From Verrucomicrobiales bacterium (lineage in GTDB: Bacteria > Verrucomicrobiota > Verrucomicrobiia > Limisphaerales > UBA9464), in NCBI GenBank assembly GCA_005793375.1, contig SXSK01000154.1, positions 1 to 51,898 of the forward strand: a DNA stretch of 51,898 bases, in the 5' to 3' direction. Below the pieces are notes generated by a model. The model ran no database searches and had not been told where the DNA came from. It saw only the letters and a list, made by a program, of their open reading frames with translations. Shown piece after piece: positions 1 through 11,854 of the stretch (its first letter is position 1; every line of letters begins with the position of its first letter). A program made the position numbers and the translations under genes.

Positions 1-230
1 AAGAAGCCATGCGCTTACTTTCAAGCGTGGCCATTGTGAAAAATCAGCCGAGTTCTCAATATCCCGCCTGCCTATTGTTCTTCCGCGGGTCCATCCTTCA
101 ACCAATCCGGCCAAACCACTTTTCTTGAAACTGCCCTGGGTTCTTGCCTTGAAGCTTTGACGTCTGTTGCAAAAGGCCTAGGCTCGGCACCGGACTTGGG
201 TTTCCTAATTGGTTTGTAAACGAGCAGCAT
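1..230. other. Left-edge stretch with no supported gene
   Basis: No reading frame here has a convincing start, family resemblance or coding look. A weak promoter-like pair (TTGACG at 157-162 and TAGGCT at 179-184, 16-nt spacing) lies upstream of the gene at 231, but this is only a suggestion. Confidence 0.3.
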
Positions 231-902
231 ATGAAAACGCGGTTGGTTCAATCGGGGTTGTCGCTGGCGGGAACTTTTGTTGTGGCGACGTTGGTCTCGA
301 GCTGGTTCTTTGAGACAGGGGCGCCTCAGGTGTTGGCTGCGGAGTCTTCCAAAGCAGTCCGGGGTGAACCGATTAAGCCCTTGGCGCCACGGGGTGAACC
401 GATCAAGCCATTGCAACCGGCTTTGACTGGCACCAATTCGAGCCTGACTTCATCCCCGGCGTCGGGGTTGATTGGGCCATCCATGGTAGGGGATTTTTTG
501 GCGGTGGGTTTCGACAAATTAGCCGCGTTCAAATATGACGTGCCAGAAGACGAGGCGAAACCCGAGGATGCCACGGATCCTGACAAACAGATTCCGGAAG
601 GGGTGAAAGCTTTTGGCGGCAAGCGAGTGGCTCTGAAAGGGTTCATGTTGCCGCTCAAGGTCGAGGGTGGATTGGTGACTGAGTTGCTGATCATGCGGGA
701 TCAGTCCATGTGTTGTTACGGGTCGGTACCCAAGATCAATGAATGGGTCAGCGTGAAGATGACCAGCAAGGGTGTGAAGCCCGTCATGGACCAGCCAGTG
801 ACTTTCTTCGGCAAACTCAAAGTTGGGGCTATTCGGGAGAACGGTTACTTGGTGGGAATTTATGCGATGGATGGGGAGAAAATGGAAGGTCCAACGTTGT
901 AA
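231..902 (+). CDS. DUF3299-family secreted protein
   Basis: A 223-residue exported protein. Residues 1-36 look like a signal peptide ending near VLAAE. Next comes a short linker with a duplicated octapeptide RGEPIKPL (residues 44-51 and 54-61). The conserved C-terminal domain starts near GKRVALKGFMLPL (130-142) and carries the Met-Cys-Cys-Tyr-Gly motif (160-164). That pair of motifs is typical of DUF3299, a small periplasmic domain found beside ABC-type lipid/macrolide export genes in many Proteobacteria and PVC bacteria. No exporter gene lies in this window to the right; the left side is not visible. Biochemical function is unknown. The ATG at 231 has no good ribosome-binding site, but it gives a proper signal peptide. 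Confidence 0.8.
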   Translation: MKTRLVQSGLSLAGTFVVATLVSSWFFETGAPQVLAAESSKAVRGEPIKPLAPRGEPIKPLQPALTGTNSSLTSSPASGLIGPSMVGDFLAVGFDKLAAFKYDVPEDEAKPEDATDPDKQIPEGVKAFGGKRVALKGFMLPLKVEGGLVTELLIMRDQSMCCYGSVPKINEWVSVKMTSKGVKPVMDQPVTFFGKLKVGAIRENGYLVGIYAMDGEKMEGPTL

Positions 903-913
903 CGGCATCTTTC

Positions 914-1028
914 ACGGGCGCATCACCGAGTTGTCACACATTTGGAGATCGGTCGTCCCCGGAATTCCCCAAAAGCGGTGGAGGGCCACCGCGCTCCAAA
1001 GGCGCCGGCAACTCGGAGATGCGCCCGT
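914..1028. repeat. Intergenic terminal-inverted-repeat element, copy 1 (115 bp)
   Basis: The ends, 914-935 and 1007-1028, are inverted repeats matching at 20 of 22 positions (core GGGCGCATC-CCGAGTTG). Inside is a perfect 7-bp hairpin GCGGTGG/CCACCGC (975-981 with 986-992, loop AGGG), followed by GGCGCC. The same ends and the same interior (GGAGATCGGTCGTC, GGGCCACCGCGC, CAAAGGCGCCG) recur at 42285-42474. The two ends alone recur at 29676-29707. It fills the gap between the DUF3299 gene and the next gene. It looks like a REPIN or MITE-like non-coding repeat with no coding capacity. Confidence 0.75.
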
Positions 1029-1115
1029 TTTCACTGGCAACATGCCCCGTTCGAATGGCCCTCAATTTCATAGCGAGGGCTTTTTATTTGATTGGCGATC
1101 GGGCAGGCTCCTCTC

Positions 1116-2357
1116 ATGCGTTACCATGGATTTTGTGTTCGAGCGTGCATTCGCACTGCAGCTCTGGCCTTTCATGCAATTCTGATGCTTCAGCAATCAG
1201 CCACCGCGGCAGAATATCCGCCTGTACCGTGGGGTAAGATCCATTCGACGACCAATGGGACGGGATTGGTGACATTGGAAGTCCAACGGTGGCCTGAAAA
1301 CGGCAAGCTGAGTTTGCCGACTCCTTTCGCTCATGTCACTGCGGCCAGCTATTTGAAGTCGTCGAGCCCGGGAGTTCTGAGGGCGGGTGGAGCCGGATTG
1401 AATACGAAGGTGCCCTTGCAGTGGGAATTCAATGCCGATGCCACGGCGCTTACGTTGGAGTTACCGGCCAAGGATTCGGCGAGTTTGCCAGCGATCATCG
1501 AGCTCGAAACCGCGGAACGAACGGCGCAGTTTGCTGGGGGGCGCATCACGTTTTCGGCACTCGATGCCACGGTGCACGGGACGCGCGCGAAATTGGAGAC
1601 GCATCCGGGAAATCATCGGATTGGTTTTTGGACATCCGCGAAGGACGTGGCGGGTTGGGATTTCAAGCCCACGCGCTGGGGGCGCTACGATTTGGAAGTG
1701 ACCTTTTCGGCGGATGGAGGCGCGGGTACTGAATTGCAGTTGGAACTTGCGGGGCAGACATTCCGAGTGGCCCGACCATCCACCGGCAGTTGGTATCGAT
1801 ACCAGACCCTCAAGGTGGCCACGTTTTACCTGCCAAAATCTGAGCCGTTCACCTTGAAGGCAGGCTGTCGCGAGCTGAAGGGTGTGGCGGTAATGAACCT
1901 AAAGGCGGTGACCTTGCGTCCGGCACCGGAAGGGCCGCGCTCAGCCCAGGATGCGGCTGGTTTGGTGACATTGCCGTCGAGCAGCGGCATGACGCATAGT
2001 GTGATGATGCGGTACGAGCCGGCGTCGAACAAGAACTGCATGGGGTACTGGGTGAATCCCGCCGATTGGGCAGAGTGGGAGTTCGAGCTGTTGAAGCCCG
2101 GAACATTTGAGGTGGAAGTCTGGCAAGGATGTGGCAAGGGGCAAGGAGGCAGCGATGTGGCGGTTCAGATTGGCGGCCGAGAGTTTTCGTTCACGGTGGA
2201 GGATACCGGCCATTTCCAGAATTTCATTCCGCGCCGGCTGGGTCGAGTAACGCTTGATCGTGCCGGGCTGCATTCGTTGGCGGTGAAGCCACAACGCAAG
2301 AAAGCCGGCGCCATTATGGATATCCGACAAGTGCGTTTGCTGCCGATTCAACCGTGA
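1116..2357 (+). CDS. Secreted protein with two carbohydrate-binding-like modules
   Basis: A 413-residue protein using the ATG at 1116; a TTG at 1092 is in frame but adds nothing. Residues 1-32 form a signal peptide ending SATAA. Two related beta-sandwich-like segments follow. The first begins near residue 165 (HRIGFWTSAKDVAGWDF). The second begins near 306 (MGYWVNPADWAEWEFEL, then PGTFEVEVWQGCGKG). The pattern 'GYW..P.DWA.WEF...PG.FEVEV.QGCG' recurs in Planctomycetes and Verrucomicrobia as an appended module of alpha-L-fucosidases and sulfatases. No catalytic domain is visible, so a binding or scaffolding role at the cell surface is likely. The substrate is unknown. Confidence 0.7.
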   Translation: MRYHGFCVRACIRTAALAFHAILMLQQSATAAEYPPVPWGKIHSTTNGTGLVTLEVQRWPENGKLSLPTPFAHVTAASYLKSSSPGVLRAGGAGLNTKVPLQWEFNADATALTLELPAKDSASLPAIIELETAERTAQFAGGRITFSALDATVHGTRAKLETHPGNHRIGFWTSAKDVAGWDFKPTRWGRYDLEVTFSADGGAGTELQLELAGQTFRVARPSTGSWYRYQTLKVATFYLPKSEPFTLKAGCRELKGVAVMNLKAVTLRPAPEGPRSAQDAAGLVTLPSSSGMTHSVMMRYEPASNKNCMGYWVNPADWAEWEFELLKPGTFEVEVWQGCGKGQGGSDVAVQIGGREFSFTVEDTGHFQNFIPRRLGRVTLDRAGLHSLAVKPQRKKAGAIMDIRQVRLLPIQP

Positions 2358-2381
2358 TCGAAGAGTCGCGAGCTGGCCAGA

Positions 2382-4025
2382 TCAAGTCTCGCGGCGTGCC
2401 TCAAGGAAAACCTTCAGTTCTAATGCCGCCTTGCCACCGAAGCCGGGGACTTCACTGATCTGTTCGGCGGTAGCCAGGCGCAGGCGCTGAATGGATCCGA
2501 ATTTTCTAAGCAACGCCTGCTTTCGGGCGTCGCCGATGCCGGGAAACTCATCCAGGATGCTCTCGCTGATCTTTTTGAGACGCAGTTGGGCGTTGTAGGT
2601 ATTGGCGAAACGATGCGACTCATCCCGGACTCGCTGGAGCAACTTGACCGCGTTGTTGTCGAGCCCTGGGACGAGCGGATTGCCGATGCCGGGGCGATAG
2701 ATCTCCTCGTTTTCCTTGGCGAGACCGATGATCGGGATGTGGCTCAGCCCAATCTTTTCGAGTTCCTTGCAAGCCATGTGGAGTTGGCCTTTGCCGCCAT
2801 CGATGAGGATCAAGTCGGGCAATTTGGGTTGGCTGGGTGTCTTGGGTACCCATGGGGCATTGAGCTCTTCCGAAGCGTGTTCAGAAGCTGATTCGCCTTC
2901 TTGGAGCTCTGAAATTGGGGCAATGCAGGGAAGATCTGGCACCTCTTTAGGTGTGGTTGGAGGTGTTTCGGGCGACACCGGTGTGCCGAACACCTCCCGC
3001 TTGAGCCGTGAGTATCGGCGGCGAATGGTTTCTGCCATGCAAGCGAAGTCATTCTGCTCCGTGACGGTCTTCATCTTGAAACGGCGGTAGTTGGCTCGAT
3101 CGGGTCGGCCGTGCCAAAAACTGACCATCGAAGCGACCATGAAAGTACCGCTGATGTTCGAAATGTCGAAGCCTTCGATGCGTGCGGGTGGTTGGGACAA
3201 GTTCAACAGACGTGCCAGCTCGCGGAGGTCAGATTCGGGGTTTATGGCGACCGGAAGCTTGTAGGGGATACGTTCGAATTTCTCGGTTTTTTGAGTGGTG
3301 CGTTTGAGGTCCTCCAGGGCATCGCGCAGTTGGGCAGCCTTTTCAAATTCGAGAGCGATGGCAGCACGCTTCATCTCGGCTTCAAGCTCCAGTTTGAGTT
3401 CCTCGGTCTGGCCCTGGAGAAACTCGATGCCGGCATGGACCTGGGCGAGATACTGATCGCGAGTGACATTGCCGATACAAGGAGCCGTACAGTGTTTGAG
3501 ATTGCCGTAGAGGCAATGTTTGTAATCCGACTCCGTGGGTGTGAGGGGACGACAGCCGCGCAGGTGAAATTTTCGTCGCATTAGTGTGAGTGCGCGTCGG
3601 ACCGATCCGCTGTGGGCGAAGGGGCCAAAATAGACCGAGCCGTCCTCTTTGCGCAGGCGCGTCAGTGTGAAACGAGGAATGGGATCCTGGAGGTTGACCT
3701 TCAGGAGCAGGAAATGTTTGTCGTCTTTGAAGTCGATATTGAATCTCGGCGAAAACTCTTTGATGAGCTTGCCTTCCAGCAGGAGCGATTCGGGTTCGTT
3801 TCTAACGACGTGCCAGTCGAAGTCGTAGATCGCCTCCACCAGCGCATTGAACTTCAAATCCCAGCCCATCCGGCGAGAAGGGTGGAAGTATTGGGAGACA
3901 CGTTTGCGGAGGTCGCGGGCTTTGCCGACATAAATCACCGTACCAAACCGGTCTTTGTGCAAATAGATGCCCGGTCGATGAGGCACTTGCGACAATTTGT
4001 TCCGGATATGATCAGTCACGGGCAT
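2382..4025 (-). CDS. uvrC: Excinuclease ABC subunit C
   Basis: UvrC makes both incisions in nucleotide-excision repair after UvrA/UvrB damage recognition. I use the ATG at 4025, which has GGAG upstream, giving 547 aa; an in-frame GTG lies 21 nt earlier. Visible domains are: GIY-YIG nuclease (from about residue 19, GIYLHKDRFGTVIYVGKA); four Cys of the Fe-S site (about 158, 171, 179 and 183, pattern RGC-KHC-KHC-APC); UVR/UvrB-binding motif (FEKAAQLRD, 227-235); RNase H-like nuclease with GFDISN and DESHRFAN; and tandem helix-hairpin-helix at the C-terminus (FPGIGDARKQALL, VPGFGGKAALEL). A roughly 58-residue Pro/Glu-rich stretch (about 344-401) interrupts the RNase H domain just before LPDLILIDGGKGQ. 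All expected catalytic motifs are present. Confidence 0.97.
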   Translation of the reverse strand: MPVTDHIRNKLSQVPHRPGIYLHKDRFGTVIYVGKARDLRKRVSQYFHPSRRMGWDLKFNALVEAIYDFDWHVVRNEPESLLLEGKLIKEFSPRFNIDFKDDKHFLLLKVNLQDPIPRFTLTRLRKEDGSVYFGPFAHSGSVRRALTLMRRKFHLRGCRPLTPTESDYKHCLYGNLKHCTAPCIGNVTRDQYLAQVHAGIEFLQGQTEELKLELEAEMKRAAIALEFEKAAQLRDALEDLKRTTQKTEKFERIPYKLPVAINPESDLRELARLLNLSQPPARIEGFDISNISGTFMVASMVSFWHGRPDRANYRRFKMKTVTEQNDFACMAETIRRRYSRLKREVFGTPVSPETPPTTPKEVPDLPCIAPISELQEGESASEHASEELNAPWVPKTPSQPKLPDLILIDGGKGQLHMACKELEKIGLSHIPIIGLAKENEEIYRPGIGNPLVPGLDNNAVKLLQRVRDESHRFANTYNAQLRLKKISESILDEFPGIGDARKQALLRKFGSIQRLRLATAEQISEVPGFGGKAALELKVFLEARRET

Positions 4026-4432
4026 GGATCTGGGCTCCGGCAACACGATTGCCAGAGCGCTGAACCATAATCACTGAAATCCAGGGACGGCAAGGGGCGG
4101 GGATTGATTCAGGATGTGAGCGTCGCGAGTCCGAGTCCCCCCCCGGGAGTTGGTGACGAAGCTTGCAGGGGGTGTGCGGCAATTCTTGGGTCGAATTTCT
4201 TCATCAAATTCTTTCACGCCAATGCGGTGGATTATTCATACTTTAAACCCGATGAAGATTTGCGCTCTGCACAAGGAAGATTTAGGAAGCGAGGAGTGAC
4301 AGTGCTCAGGGTGACTCCCCTGGGACTGCTCTGGAGTTAGTCGAGCTGTCGATATGTCGTTACGCAATTTCAAGCGACGAGTGTCCAGCTGGACGACACT
4401 CAAGTTTGCTGGACACGATTTCCGTCACCGTC
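4026..4432. other. Gap with nested palindromes (4379-4416) before the giant gene
   Basis: No gene is supported here. The right end holds three overlapping perfect dyads: GTCCAGCTGGAC (4383-4394, self-complementary), GAGTGTC with GACACTC (4379-4385 / 4395-4401), and GTGTCCAGC with GCTGGACAC (4381-4389 / 4408-4416). Because they share bases they are mutually exclusive in RNA. They end 16 nt before the ATG at 4433. This could be a structured leader or an operator; there is no direct proof of either. An eight-C run lies at about 4137-4144. Confidence 0.5.
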
Positions 4433-7870
<3,438 letters not shown>

Positions 7871-7900
7871 AGAATCTGGATAAAGAATTTAGGGCAAAAA

Positions 7901-7934
7901 AGTGGAGGCGCTGGTTGGGGCAATAACCAGCGCC
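7901..7934. terminator. Perfect 10-bp stem hairpin after the giant gene
   Basis: GGCGCTGGTT (7907-7916) pairs perfectly with AACCAGCGCC (7925-7934), with an 8-nt loop. No T-run follows on the plus strand. On the minus strand the stem is followed by TCCACTTTTTT, so as an intrinsic terminator it fits minus-strand transcription better. It lies 36 nt past the stop of the large gene and may serve as its 3' end stabiliser. Confidence 0.45.
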
Positions 7935-8440
7935 CCCTTGGTCGTCCCGGATCGATGTTTGCGCAGTCCATCATCCAAAGTAACCGAAAATACGTGGGAC
8001 GTTACAGGCGGGGTTTCCGTGCTCTTCAACAGCCTCCAGCTGAACGAAAAAACTTCGGACTCGAAGGAACGAGTGAAAGACACGCCACCGATGACTTCCG
8101 CCAACGATCGAATTACACAGCAAACTTCAGGCCAGTTCGTCGCTTCCCAGACCTATTCTGGGTCTAGCGAGAATTATCTATGACCTACTGCCGTGATGGC
8201 GTGACTATTCAAATCGATATTTCCCCAGCTGACAAGTGCTAATTAATTGAAAATGAATAACATAACACCGTGGGCTCCTGGAGGTTGGCTTGCCTGGTCA
8301 AGGTGTCGAGCCGTGTTTGCGGGCATGGCCCGGCATCCGGTTCCGGCTCAAGGGCGGTCCAGTTCGATCGCTCAGAGTGGCAAGTTGGACCAAATCAAAT
8401 GACTCGTTTTGGGATAGGCCGCTGAGTTAGGCTGCAGTGC
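7935..8440. other. About 500 bp without a supported gene
   Basis: Short frames exist on both strands, but none has a family resemblance. An AT-rich patch (CTAATTAATTGAAAATGAATAAC, about 8239-8261) stands out from the GC-rich surroundings and may hold promoter activity for the downstream membrane protein. Nothing else was seen. Confidence 0.35.
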
Positions 8441-8938
8441 ATGCAGTGGACGCAAATTCATTTGGCATTGAACCATGTTCCCGTGGTGGGAGGCCCCTTC
8501 CTACTGTTGCTGTTGGCGTGGGGTTTGTTCCGGCAGAGTGCCGAAATCCTGCGTTTGGCTCATGCTTGGATTCTGGTGTTTGCGTTGATTTCGATCGGCT
8601 TGAAATTTACGGGTGATTTCGCGGCGGACAGTCAGAAGGAACGGCTTGTCCCGTTACGTGTGTGGGTTGAGCGGCACGAACAATCGGCTGACCAAGCCAC
8701 CACAGGGTTGTTCCTGATGGGACTGAGTTCAGCGGTGGCACTGGTGGCGGGCCGTCGGCGGGCGAACCCACCGGCTGGGTCCACCTGGATCACGCTGGGG
8801 ATTGGAGTGCTGACCTGTGTTTTGGTGGGTCGGGCCGCTCATTTTGGGGGGCAGATTAGTCATCCTGAGTTGCGTGGACCGGTGGGCAACGTTCAAATCG
8901 ACCTGAACCGCCTGCCATTTGCGAGCGTCGTCGCATGA
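8441..8938 (+). CDS. DUF2231-like membrane protein
   Basis: A 165-residue integral membrane protein with about four hydrophobic helices (roughly residues 12-30, 40-58, 88-105 and 116-134). The opening HLALNHVPVVGGPFLLLLL is characteristic of the DUF2231-like 'HxxLNHxPVxG' group, often seen near haem or cytochrome genes. His residues in the first helix and in the last loop (AAHFGGQISHPE) could bind metal or haem; this is inference. Its stop overlaps the start of rlmN (ATGATG at 8935), so the two are probably translationally coupled. The biological link between them is not obvious. Confidence 0.75.
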   Translation: MQWTQIHLALNHVPVVGGPFLLLLLAWGLFRQSAEILRLAHAWILVFALISIGLKFTGDFAADSQKERLVPLRVWVERHEQSADQATTGLFLMGLSSAVALVAGRRRANPPAGSTWITLGIGVLTCVLVGRAAHFGGQISHPELRGPVGNVQIDLNRLPFASVVA

Positions 8939-10002
8939 TGGCTCCTTTCGGGATCTCTGATTATGACCCTGCCACCCTTGGCTTGCGGTTGGTGGAGTGG
9001 GGGTACAAGCCGAGCCACGCGGCGCGCGTGCTCCGCATGCATTATGAGGGGGTGGACTACTGGGACTCCTCTGGCCACCGGCTTCCTGAATCCTTACGGA
9101 CTCTATTGCAGACGGAGTTGGCATCATCGAGTGTGACCGTGCGGCATCGTCAAGTGGCTGTGGATGGAACGTGCAAGTTACTACTGGGACTGCGAGATGG
9201 TCAAACGGTGGAGACGGTATTGATGCCGGACTATCGACCGGGTCGAGCGGCGGGTTGCCTGTCATCCCAAGTTGGGTGCGCCATGGGATGTGATTTCTGT
9301 GCCACAACCAAAACCGGATTTATGCGGAATCTTTCCGCGGGAGAAATTGTGGAACAATTTCGGGCATTGCGTCGCGAGGCAGCCGTGGCGGGTCGCAAAC
9401 TTCAAACCGTGGTATTCATGGGAATGGGCGAGCCGCTCCTCAACTTGGATTCCGTGATGACTGCGGCGGAACGTCTAGCCGACAATCGGCTTGGAGGTTT
9501 GGGTTGGCGACAGATCACCCTTTCGACGGTGGGCATTGTCCCGGGGATCAACGCGCTCACGGACTCTGGCTTAAACCTACAGTTGGCGGTTTCCTTGCAT
9601 GCGCCAGACGATGTCACTCGAGCCAGCCTGATACCCGTCGCAACGCGTTATTCGATCTTGGAGATCTTGGGAGCGGTTGATCGTTTTCAGGCAGTCCGAA
9701 AGCGACCGGTGACCGTCCAGTACTGTCTGTTGGCGGGAGTGAACGACTCATTGGAACAAGCGAGCCAGTTGGCAGAATTGATTGGCAAACGTCGACTCCA
9801 CGTGAATTTGTTGCGATACAATGCCACGGGATTGGGGCTTCGGGGAATCAACTACGAATCGGCATCGGATGAGGCATCCATCGGGTTCCTGGAGGTATTG
9901 CGAGCTCGAGGATTGGTGGCTCATATGCGGCGTTCCCGAGGCCCGGACATTGACGCGGCGTGTGGGCAACTGCGCAGGCGAAACCCGCCACTGGAGGGGT
10001 GA
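8935..10002 (+). CDS. rlmN: 23S rRNA / tRNA adenine-C2 methyltransferase, RlmN family
   Basis: A radical-SAM enzyme that methylates C2 of A2503 in 23S rRNA, and in some bacteria A37 of tRNA. 355 residues. The radical-SAM cluster motif CxxxCxxC is seen as CAMGCDFC (C115, C119, C122). GMGEP (163-167) binds SAM. The catalytic C-terminal Cys is C343 (DIDAACGQL). It reads VGCAMGCDFCATTKTGFMRN, the family signature. The start overlaps the upstream membrane-protein stop by 4 nt. Cfr-type resistance methylases share the fold, but this has standard RlmN length and spacing. Confidence 0.95.
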   Translation: MMAPFGISDYDPATLGLRLVEWGYKPSHAARVLRMHYEGVDYWDSSGHRLPESLRTLLQTELASSSVTVRHRQVAVDGTCKLLLGLRDGQTVETVLMPDYRPGRAAGCLSSQVGCAMGCDFCATTKTGFMRNLSAGEIVEQFRALRREAAVAGRKLQTVVFMGMGEPLLNLDSVMTAAERLADNRLGGLGWRQITLSTVGIVPGINALTDSGLNLQLAVSLHAPDDVTRASLIPVATRYSILEILGAVDRFQAVRKRPVTVQYCLLAGVNDSLEQASQLAELIGKRRLHVNLLRYNATGLGLRGINYESASDEASIGFLEVLRARGLVAHMRRSRGPDIDAACGQLRRRNPPLEG

Positions 10003-10167
10003 GGTTCTGGATCAGACGTTCGTGGTGGCGTGACTGGGGGCCGTGCGACCGGCTTCAGCTTCAAATTCAATCGACGGTTCGGATTGATTTTTTGGTGATC
10101 CCTCACAAGATGCCCCTCTAGTCGGCATCCAAGCCGTTGCATTGGATAGGCCAAGAATCTGAATTCT

Positions 10168-11043
10168 ATGAAGACCGATCCCCAATACCAGAGTCTCGCA
10201 CCCGATCTCTCTCACTCGCGCCGCCGCTTTTTAGTGGCAGCTGCTGCGGCTGGAATTGCCGTTTCGGCGCATCCAGTGATTGCTCAAACCATGATTGTGA
10301 CGCCCGTAGATGGCTTGGACGTTGGCACGGCCACGATTTCCGCACGCGATGGAACGTCATTGGCGGTCTACTATGCGGCACCAGGGAAGACGGGTAGATT
10401 TGCCACCGTGCTGGTGATTCCGGAAATTTGGGGAGCCCATGAGCACATTAAGGATGTGGCCCGGCGATTGGCCAAAGCGGGCTACTTTGCGGTCGTGTTG
10501 GAGCCTTACACACGGATTGGAGATCTGACACAACTGAAAGAAATCAAGGAAGTGGTGGCGGGGGCCAACAAACTGACGGATGACCAGTGTTTTTCAGATT
10601 TGGACGCGACGGTGGAATGGGCTGCGAAACAGGCCAAGGCGGATGTGTCTCGGTTGGGGATCACTGGGTTTTGCCGGGGTGGAAGGACCACCTGGATGTA
10701 CACGGCGCATAGCAAACGGATTAAAGCCGGAGTGGCTTGGTATGGGGGCTTGAATGCGAATCCACCGGCGCAGCCATTAACGCCGAGTGATATCGCGGCC
10801 AAGTTGAATGCGCCGGTACTGGGGTTATATGGTGGGGCGGACCAAGGAATTCCTCAAGCGGCGGTCGACCGGTTGACGGCAGCATTGGCGGCAGCTGGCA
10901 AGGGAAAGGAATCGATGGTTCATGTCTATCCAGACATGCCTCATGCGTTTCATGCGGATTACCGACCGAGTTACCGCAAGGAAGCCGCAGAGGATGGTTG
11001 GAGGCGAATGCTCGCTTGGTTTGTTAAAAGTGGCGTGGTTTGA
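10168..11043 (+). CDS. Tat-exported dienelactone hydrolase-family protein
   Basis: An alpha/beta hydrolase of 291 residues. The N-terminus holds a twin-arginine signal (SRRRFL at 17-22, then an Ala-rich stretch to about residue 40). The catalytic triad is Cys169 in GFCRGG, Asp225 in GGADQG and His259 in PDMPHAF, the arrangement of the dienelactone hydrolase family with Cys as nucleophile. Export to the periplasm is inferred from the signal. No catechol-degradation genes are nearby, so the substrate is unknown; in related bacteria such proteins hydrolyse assorted esters or lactones. Confidence 0.88.
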   Translation: MKTDPQYQSLAPDLSHSRRRFLVAAAAAGIAVSAHPVIAQTMIVTPVDGLDVGTATISARDGTSLAVYYAAPGKTGRFATVLVIPEIWGAHEHIKDVARRLAKAGYFAVVLEPYTRIGDLTQLKEIKEVVAGANKLTDDQCFSDLDATVEWAAKQAKADVSRLGITGFCRGGRTTWMYTAHSKRIKAGVAWYGGLNANPPAQPLTPSDIAAKLNAPVLGLYGGADQGIPQAAVDRLTAALAAAGKGKESMVHVYPDMPHAFHADYRPSYRKEAAEDGWRRMLAWFVKSGVV

Positions 11044-11103
11044 GCCTGCGCGATGGTGATGAAGCGTGCGAGTCTTCCTCAGTTTCAGAGGAGAGCTATT
11101 TGA

Positions 11104-11366
11104 CAAGAGTCTCAGTTCCCCAATGTGCAAAAGCTCGGTGGTTCTGAGCTCCAGGCAGCCTTCGGGGGGGGGTACAGCGCTGGGGCTAGCGTTATTTCGC
11201 TCGCGTGTCTCACCCTGTTGGTACTCTGGGATGGACCCTTCTTGAAGAAATTCGCGTGGGCGACTTTGGTGCCAGGGCCGTTGGTCTGTGTCGTGTTGGG
11301 GACTTTGCTCAATAAGCTTTTCGGGTGATGGATTCCCGATTGGAAACTGACGGCTGCGAAGGATCA
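11104..11366 (+). pseudogene. Remnant of a SulP-family anion transporter
   Basis: About 75 residues of a SulP (SLC26-like) transporter remain: ESQFPNVQKLGGSELQAAFG, then GASVISLACLTLLVLW and LVPGPLVCVVLGTLLNKLFG. The frame hits TGA at 11326, then continues as [13 protein letters not shown], matching the next SulP stretch. Both ends of the transporter are missing. A run of nine G lies at about 11164-11172. It joins directly onto the carbonic anhydrase remnant, in the same order as in known SulP-carbonic anhydrase fusions or operons. Family call from characteristic segments; decay is seen directly. Confidence 0.75.
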
Positions 11367-11775
11367 TCCAGAAGCCAGAATTCTTGTGGATTGGTTGTTC
11401 CGATAGCCGAGTGCCTTCTGAGGAAATTACGGGTGTGGTGGCATCAAGACGGCGCTATCGCGGCAGCACCTGGGTCTGATCAACAAATGGCTTCGGCATA
11501 TTAAGGATGTGTATCGACTGCATTCCAAGGAACTGGATGCGATTGCGGACGAGACGACACGCTACGAGCGTCTGATAGAATTGAACGTTGCGGAACAGGT
11601 GAACCACCTTGCCGAACTATCCTTTGTCCAACGGTCGTGGAAGCGAAATGGAATTCCAATGCTTCACGGCTGGATTTACATCATTCACACGGGTTAGCTC
11701 AAGCAAGAGAAGAAGATCGATCCAGGTCAACTCCCACACGAAATCTATGTGTACGAATTTCCGGAGTCTGATTGA
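11367..11775 (+). pseudogene. Decayed beta-carbonic anhydrase
   Basis: The N-terminal zinc motif is readable at 11371-11436 as [20 protein letters not shown]. The frame then shifts, and the second zinc motif and C-terminus follow from 11428 as [20 protein letters not shown], then [26 protein letters not shown] and [11 protein letters not shown] premature TAG sits at 11695-11697, and the tail reads on to TGA at 11773. About 50 residues between the motifs, including the usual HRN-A-N segment and the zinc His of GHYGCGG, are missing. The junction lies on TACGGGT (11428-11434), which would be expected at both edges of the lost piece. The enzyme cannot be functional. Confidence 0.88.
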
Positions 11776-11854
11776 TTGGAGCCGAAAGTCTGGATCTGGA
11801 AACTGGAATTGATCGAGTGTGGGCAACTCGTGTGGGCAACTCGTGTTTCCAGGG

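Noticed and set aside
4104-4340. A 78-codon plus frame in the gap before the giant gene
   Set aside because: Composition is not protein-like and it includes the poly-C run; no start signal.
7889-8183. Short overlapping frames on both strands after the giant gene
   Set aside because: The minus frame runs through the 10-bp-stem hairpin, and neither strand's product resembles a known protein.
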